From JBQTKD01 sp963703165 (GTDB lineage Bacteria; Actinomycetota; Actinomycetes; Sporichthyales; Sporichthyaceae), in contig OY969798.1 of assembly GCA_963703165.1 (NCBI GenBank), positions 1,488,001 to 1,552,000 of the forward strand: a stretch of DNA of 64,000 nt, written 5' to 3'. The notes under the pieces are model-generated. The model saw only the letters and a list, made by a program, of their open reading frames with translations, made no database searches and was not told the DNA's origin. Positions 60,872-64,000 of this stretch are shown here, piece after piece (within the stretch, counting starts at the first letter, position 1; every line of letters starts with the position of its first letter). Both the position numbers and the translations under genes were made by a program.

Positions 60872-61543
60872 ATGCGATTGCTTGTGGCGTGCCTGGACCA
60901 ACAGGACCGCTTGGAACTGCGGAACGACCTGCTCTCGCGCGGCTTCGGAGTCGATGTCGTCGAAACCATCGACGACGTCCTGTGGCGAATGGCCGCGGTG
61001 TCCTTCGACGCCGTCGTGCTCCACTGTTCACAACCTCCCAGGGAGCTCATCGGGCGGATCCGCGCCTCCGACCTCTGGCCGCCGGTTCTGGCGGTGCTCC
61101 CCACCGAGCAGATGTCGCCTGCGCTGATTGCTGAGCTGCTGGACCGGGGCATCGACGACGTGCTGCGCGCCCCCTACGACGACACGGAACTGCATGCCCG
61201 GATCCGCTCGCTGGCCCGCCGCTCACCCCACCCGCGCCCCACACTGCTGCGCGTCGGCGATCTGACGCTCGATCCCGCTCTGCAACTGGTCCGCCGAGGC
61301 ACCCAGGTCATCGATCTGCAGCCACGGAAATTCGCGATTCTGACCGAGATGATGCGCCACCCCGGAGAAATACTGTCCCGCTCGTATCTGATTGATCGAG
61401 TTCTCTCCGGAGACTACGACGGCACCTCGAACGTAATCGATTGCTACGTCTCCCACCTGCGGACGAAGGTCGATAAACCTTTCGGCAGGCACACGATCAA
61501 AACGGTGCGCGCGGTCGGATATCGCCTCGACCCCCGCGCCTGA
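60872..61543 (+). CDS. OmpR-family response regulator with degenerate receiver (pseudo-receiver)
   Basis: 223 aa from ATG 60872. The C-terminal winged helix is intact (LQPRKFAILTEMMRHPGEIL, YVSHLRTKVDKPF, VRAVGYRLDP). In the receiver, alignment with the intact regulator at 63539 shows the phosphoacceptor Asp replaced by H51 (DAVVLH instead of DAVVLD), the acidic pair lost (ACLDQQ) and the switch lysine replaced by A100 (RAPY instead of TKPF). It is therefore unlikely to be switched by phosphorylation and may bind DNA constitutively or sense something else. Follows lipoprotein copy 1 beyond a terminator. Confidence 0.85.
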   Translation: MRLLVACLDQQDRLELRNDLLSRGFGVDVVETIDDVLWRMAAVSFDAVVLHCSQPPRELIGRIRASDLWPPVLAVLPTEQMSPALIAELLDRGIDDVLRAPYDDTELHARIRSLARRSPHPRPTLLRVGDLTLDPALQLVRRGTQVIDLQPRKFAILTEMMRHPGEILSRSYLIDRVLSGDYDGTSNVIDCYVSHLRTKVDKPFGRHTIKTVRAVGYRLDPRA

Positions 61544-61734
61544 GGGTCCCTGTTCCCCGTTCGGCGATCTCCACCCAAATCGGTGCAATGTTCGCGCAAC
61601 CTTTGTCTGGCACTGTCTACGTCACCCACAGGTCCCCGTCGAACATCCCGGTCGGCGCTGGTGGGTTTCAGGGCATGCCACGCGGCTGAGGTTGCCGTTG
61701 TCGCACGCCCAAAATTATTTCGGAGGCGAATAAT

Positions 61735-63333
61735 TTGAGACGCAGTACGACGCTGGTTCGTGCGGTTCCCGTCGCAGTCGCAGCAGCCCTGGTCCTGGCT
61801 GCTTGTGGTAGCGGCAGCGATGACACTCCGGTCGCGCAGCAGGCTCCCGACGCTGCTCAGGCCGCGGAAGCACCCGCCAACACCGACAGTTCGACGTCCT
61901 CGACGACGGACAAGTCCGACGCCGCAGCCGTGCCTGGCGCTGTGAAGGACAAGGCCAACGCTCCCGCAGCGGTGACCAAGGCCGACACCAAGACCGACGC
62001 CAAGGGCACCGCCAAGGGCAACTCCACGACCAAGGCCGCAACCCCGAGCAAGGGCGGCACGGAGAAGGCCAAGGCCGGCACCGCCGCGGACGTCACCGAC
62101 GTCAAGAGCACCGAGTCCGCCGCCGAGAAGGCGGAGAACCAGAAGATCTACGACGCCAAGAACGGCGCCACGGAGATCGGTGTCACCAAGGACTCGATCA
62201 AGCTCGGCTCGATCAACATGCACGGCATGGCGCTGGGCAACGTTCTCGTCCAGCCGATGGTGCGTGGCAACCTGGCCAGCAGCTCGCTGATCAACGACCG
62301 CGGTGGCGTCCTCGGGCGTCGCATCTCCATCGTTGACTGTGACGACGGCCCCGGCGAGGTCTCCCGCTCCAAGGCCTGCATCAAGAAGCTGGCCGGTCAG
62401 GACAAGATCTTCTCCCTGACCTCCGCCGTGTCGTGGGCCACCGCGTCCATTCACGACGACCTGAAGCAGTACAAGCTGCCGTACATCGGTGCCTGGGCGT
62501 ACAGCCAGACCGAGTGGCAGGACCCGTACATGTTCCCGACGCACATGTCGATGATCCACGAGGCGATGGCCGGCGCGAACTGGGCGAAGAACGTCATCAA
62601 GCCCAAGACCTACGGTCTCGTCTGCCTGACCAGCCCCGAGATGCAGCTCGCGTGCCAGGAAGTCCAGAAGATCATGGACGCGTCCGGCGCCAAGCTGGTC
62701 AAGAAGGCCGACGTCTCCATCTCGGAGACCTCGATGTCGAGCCAGGTTCTCGCGATGCGCGCGGCGAACCCGGATCACATCATTCACTACGTGATCAACC
62801 CGGCCACGATGGCGAAGTTCATGGTCGAGGCCGCGCAGCAGAACTACTACCCGCCCAAGGGCATCTCGGGTAACCACCTCGCGGCTGAGGTGCTCGGCTC
62901 GATCTTCGGCAAGCACCCGACCAACCGCTACTGGACCAACACCACCTACAAGCTGTGGGGTCCGGAGTTCATGGCCACCATGAACAAGTACGCCCGCGGT
63001 AACCGTGGCACGAACCACCACATCGTCCAGGCCGGGTACGTGGCGATGAACGTCTTCGCGCAGGCCGCCAAGGAGACCGGGCCGAACCTGACCCGCGAGC
63101 GCATGATGGCGACCCTCGGCAACGGCACGATCTGGAAGGCCGACGCCTCGCTGGACCAGAAGTTCCAGTACATCAACAGCGAGCGCACCGGCAACAACTG
63201 GAACAAGGAGCAGGGCCAGGGTCGCGAGTTCATCTACAAGTACACCTCGACGAACACGGTGTCGAACCCCGACGGCTCGCCGTCCGGTTTCGCTCCGGAC
63301 ACCGACCAGTTCGTGATCTACACCTGGAAGTGA
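61735..63333 (+). CDS. solute-binding lipoprotein (periplasmic-binding type I), copy 2
   Basis: 532 aa from TTG 61735 (GGAGG 8 nt upstream). Lipobox LAACGS gives C24; an Ala/Lys/Thr/Asp spacer follows to about residue 135, then the binding domain (GVTKDSIKLGSINMHGMALG...). The domain repeats copy 1 almost residue for residue, including HAVVR-free blocks such as GAWAYSQTEWQDPYMFPTHM and YVINPATMAKFMVEAAQQNY. A tandem duplication of lipoprotein plus regulator is the simplest explanation. No transporter subunit is adjacent. Confidence 0.88.
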   Translation: MRRSTTLVRAVPVAVAAALVLAACGSGSDDTPVAQQAPDAAQAAEAPANTDSSTSSTTDKSDAAAVPGAVKDKANAPAAVTKADTKTDAKGTAKGNSTTKAATPSKGGTEKAKAGTAADVTDVKSTESAAEKAENQKIYDAKNGATEIGVTKDSIKLGSINMHGMALGNVLVQPMVRGNLASSSLINDRGGVLGRRISIVDCDDGPGEVSRSKACIKKLAGQDKIFSLTSAVSWATASIHDDLKQYKLPYIGAWAYSQTEWQDPYMFPTHMSMIHEAMAGANWAKNVIKPKTYGLVCLTSPEMQLACQEVQKIMDASGAKLVKKADVSISETSMSSQVLAMRAANPDHIIHYVINPATMAKFMVEAAQQNYYPPKGISGNHLAAEVLGSIFGKHPTNRYWTNTTYKLWGPEFMATMNKYARGNRGTNHHIVQAGYVAMNVFAQAAKETGPNLTRERMMATLGNGTIWKADASLDQKFQYINSERTGNNWNKEQGQGREFIYKYTSTNTVSNPDGSPSGFAPDTDQFVIYTWK

Positions 63334-63341
63334 GCCGAGCG

Positions 63342-63374
63342 GAGAGCGAGTGCGAGGAACGAGTACTCGCTCTC
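63342..63374 (+). terminator. hairpin 1 after lipoprotein copy 2
   Basis: GAGAGCGAGT and ACTCGCTCTC (63342-63351, 63365-63374) form a perfect 10-bp stem just after the stop codon. Confidence 0.5.
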
Positions 63375-63406
63375 CCGAGGCGAACGCACCAGGTCGAGCG
63401 AAGCGA

Positions 63407-63432
63407 CTACCCGGAAGTAAAACTCCGGGTAG
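63407..63432 (+). repeat. hairpin 2 in the intergenic region
   Basis: CTACCCGGA and TCCGGGTAG (63407-63415, 63424-63432) form a perfect 9-bp stem with an 8-nt loop. Confidence 0.5.
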
Positions 63433-63468
63433 CAGCACCTCTGTGACCTGAGTACAGATCAGATGGAC

Positions 63469-63503
63469 CCATCACGACCGGCGAGACATGTCGGTCGTGG
63501 TGG
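63469..63503 (+). terminator. hairpin 3 upstream of the second response regulator
   Basis: A 12-bp stem with one G-U pair (63469-63480 with 63492-63503), followed by GGTTTCT. It lies about 35 nt before the regulator start, so it could terminate upstream transcripts or control the regulator gene. Confidence 0.5.
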
Positions 63504-63538
63504 GGTTTCTGCCTGTGGCATGAGGGAAGTTTGTGAAC

Positions 63539-64000
63539 ATGCGCCTGCTGCTGGTCGAGGACGACACCGGAATGGCCGAGATGTTGTCCCAGAGCCTCAA
63601 GCGGCAGGGCTATGCCGTGGATCGGGCCGCCACCGGGCAGGACGCACTGTGGCGGGTGAACGAGAGCCGGTACGACGCGGTGGTTCTGGACGCCATGATC
63701 CCGCCGCCGGACGGCTTCGAGGTCTGCAAGAAGATGCGTGATGAGGGTCGCTGGGTGCCAGTCATCATGCTCACCGCTCGGGACGCCGTCGCGGACCGCA
63801 TCCAGGGCCTGGACAGCGGGGCCGACGACTACCTGACCAAGCCGTTCGCGCTCGGAGAGCTCCATGCCCGGCTCCGGGCGCTGATCAGGCGCGACCCGGC
63901 GGAACGGCCCGCTATGTTGCGCGTCGGCGACCTGTCCCTGGACCCAGGGAAGCATCAGGTGCAGCGGGGCGAGGCGGAGATTTCGCTGTCCCCGAAGGAG
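63539..64000 (+). CDS. OmpR-family response regulator, intact receiver (cut by window end)
   Basis: ATG 63539 follows GAGGGAAG by 9 nt; 154 codons are visible. All receiver residues are present: E7-D8-D9 acidic patch, D51 phosphoacceptor (DAVVLDAMIPP), T79 and K101 (TKPF). A linker and the beginning of the winged-helix domain (LRVGDLSLDPGKHQV) follow before the window ends. Likely partner of the histidine kinase at 57521-58882, though cognate pairing cannot be proven here. Its receiver aligns without gaps to the degenerate one at 60872 around position 51. Confidence 0.9.
   Translation, partial: MRLLLVEDDTGMAEMLSQSLKRQGYAVDRAATGQDALWRVNESRYDAVVLDAMIPPPDGFEVCKKMRDEGRWVPVIMLTARDAVADRIQGLDSGADDYLTKPFALGELHARLRALIRRDPAERPAMLRVGDLSLDPGKHQVQRGEAEISLSPKE

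Noticed and set aside
1..64000. CRISPR arrays, tRNA/rRNA genes, insertion sequences, phage att sites
   Set aside because: No spaced direct repeats, no tRNA-like cloverleaf, no transposase or terminal inverted repeats were recognised; the DUF222/HNH gene is the only mobile-like element and has no visible borders.

Overview
The window is GC-rich actinobacterial chromosome. This rests on a WhiB7-type regulator, a mycoredoxin, the AdnA/AdnB recombination motors, a rhodanese-fused MoeZ, a GlxR/Crp-like regulator, a DUF222/HNH gene, frequent GTG/TTG starts and a very high G+C content by eye. The left part keeps the gene order of the Mycobacterium tuberculosis Rv3197-Rv3206c region (ABC1-kinase, whiB7, uvrD2, mycoredoxin, nudC, adnB, adnA, ATL protein, moeZ), although the SBP and catabolic genes do not look mycobacterial. 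A Sporichthya-like lineage is only a guess.

Layout. 1-18 kb: housekeeping, DNA repair and redox genes, a secreted serine protease, a Crp-family regulator and a rhomboid protease. The whiB7 gene has a roughly 450-nt leader with a promoter, a 91-codon upstream ORF and an intrinsic terminator, which looks like attenuation. 17.5-36 kb: a dense acyl-CoA catabolic region in four operons. It holds five acyl-CoA dehydrogenases, three SDRs, two crotonases, a thiolase with an apparent frameshift, three alpha/beta hydrolases, a type I Baeyer-Villiger monooxygenase, a Zn-alcohol dehydrogenase, an acyl-CoA synthetase, a flavin reductase and a TetR regulator. 36-38.6 kb: a DUF222/HNH gene and a hypothetical gene. 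38.7-43.7 kb: a second Baeyer-Villiger monooxygenase with an NTF2-like partner, a luciferase-like monooxygenase and a cytochrome P450. 43.7-50.2 kb: a secreted protein and a complete branched-chain-type (Liv) ABC importer with a fused permease. 50.2-56.1 kb: a broken membrane-protein gene and genes for phosphohistidine swivel-domain enzymes (dikinase-like). 56.1-64 kb: a CinA-like protein, a DUF3152 putative metalloprotease, a sensor kinase, and a tandemly duplicated module of solute-binding lipoprotein followed by response regulator; the last regulator is cut by the window end.

How it may work together. P450, alcohol dehydrogenase, luciferase-like and FAD-type Baeyer-Villiger oxygenases, hydrolases, a CoA ligase and paired acyl-CoA dehydrogenases are the parts list used to open a cyclic terpenoid- or steroid-like ketone and finish it by beta-oxidation; the Liv importer may bring in the substrate. 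The substrate itself cannot be read from sequence. Two operator families were found. One (TGAGAC half-sites) flanks the local TetR regulon. The other (TGCGAC-N5-GTCGCA followed by AATA) occurs at three far-apart promoters and links the SDR/acyl-CoA dehydrogenase operons, the Liv importer operon and the swivel-domain operon into one apparent regulon whose regulator is not obvious in the window. The most unusual system is the kinase/lipoprotein/response-regulator module at the right end, where the first regulator has lost its phosphoacceptor aspartate.
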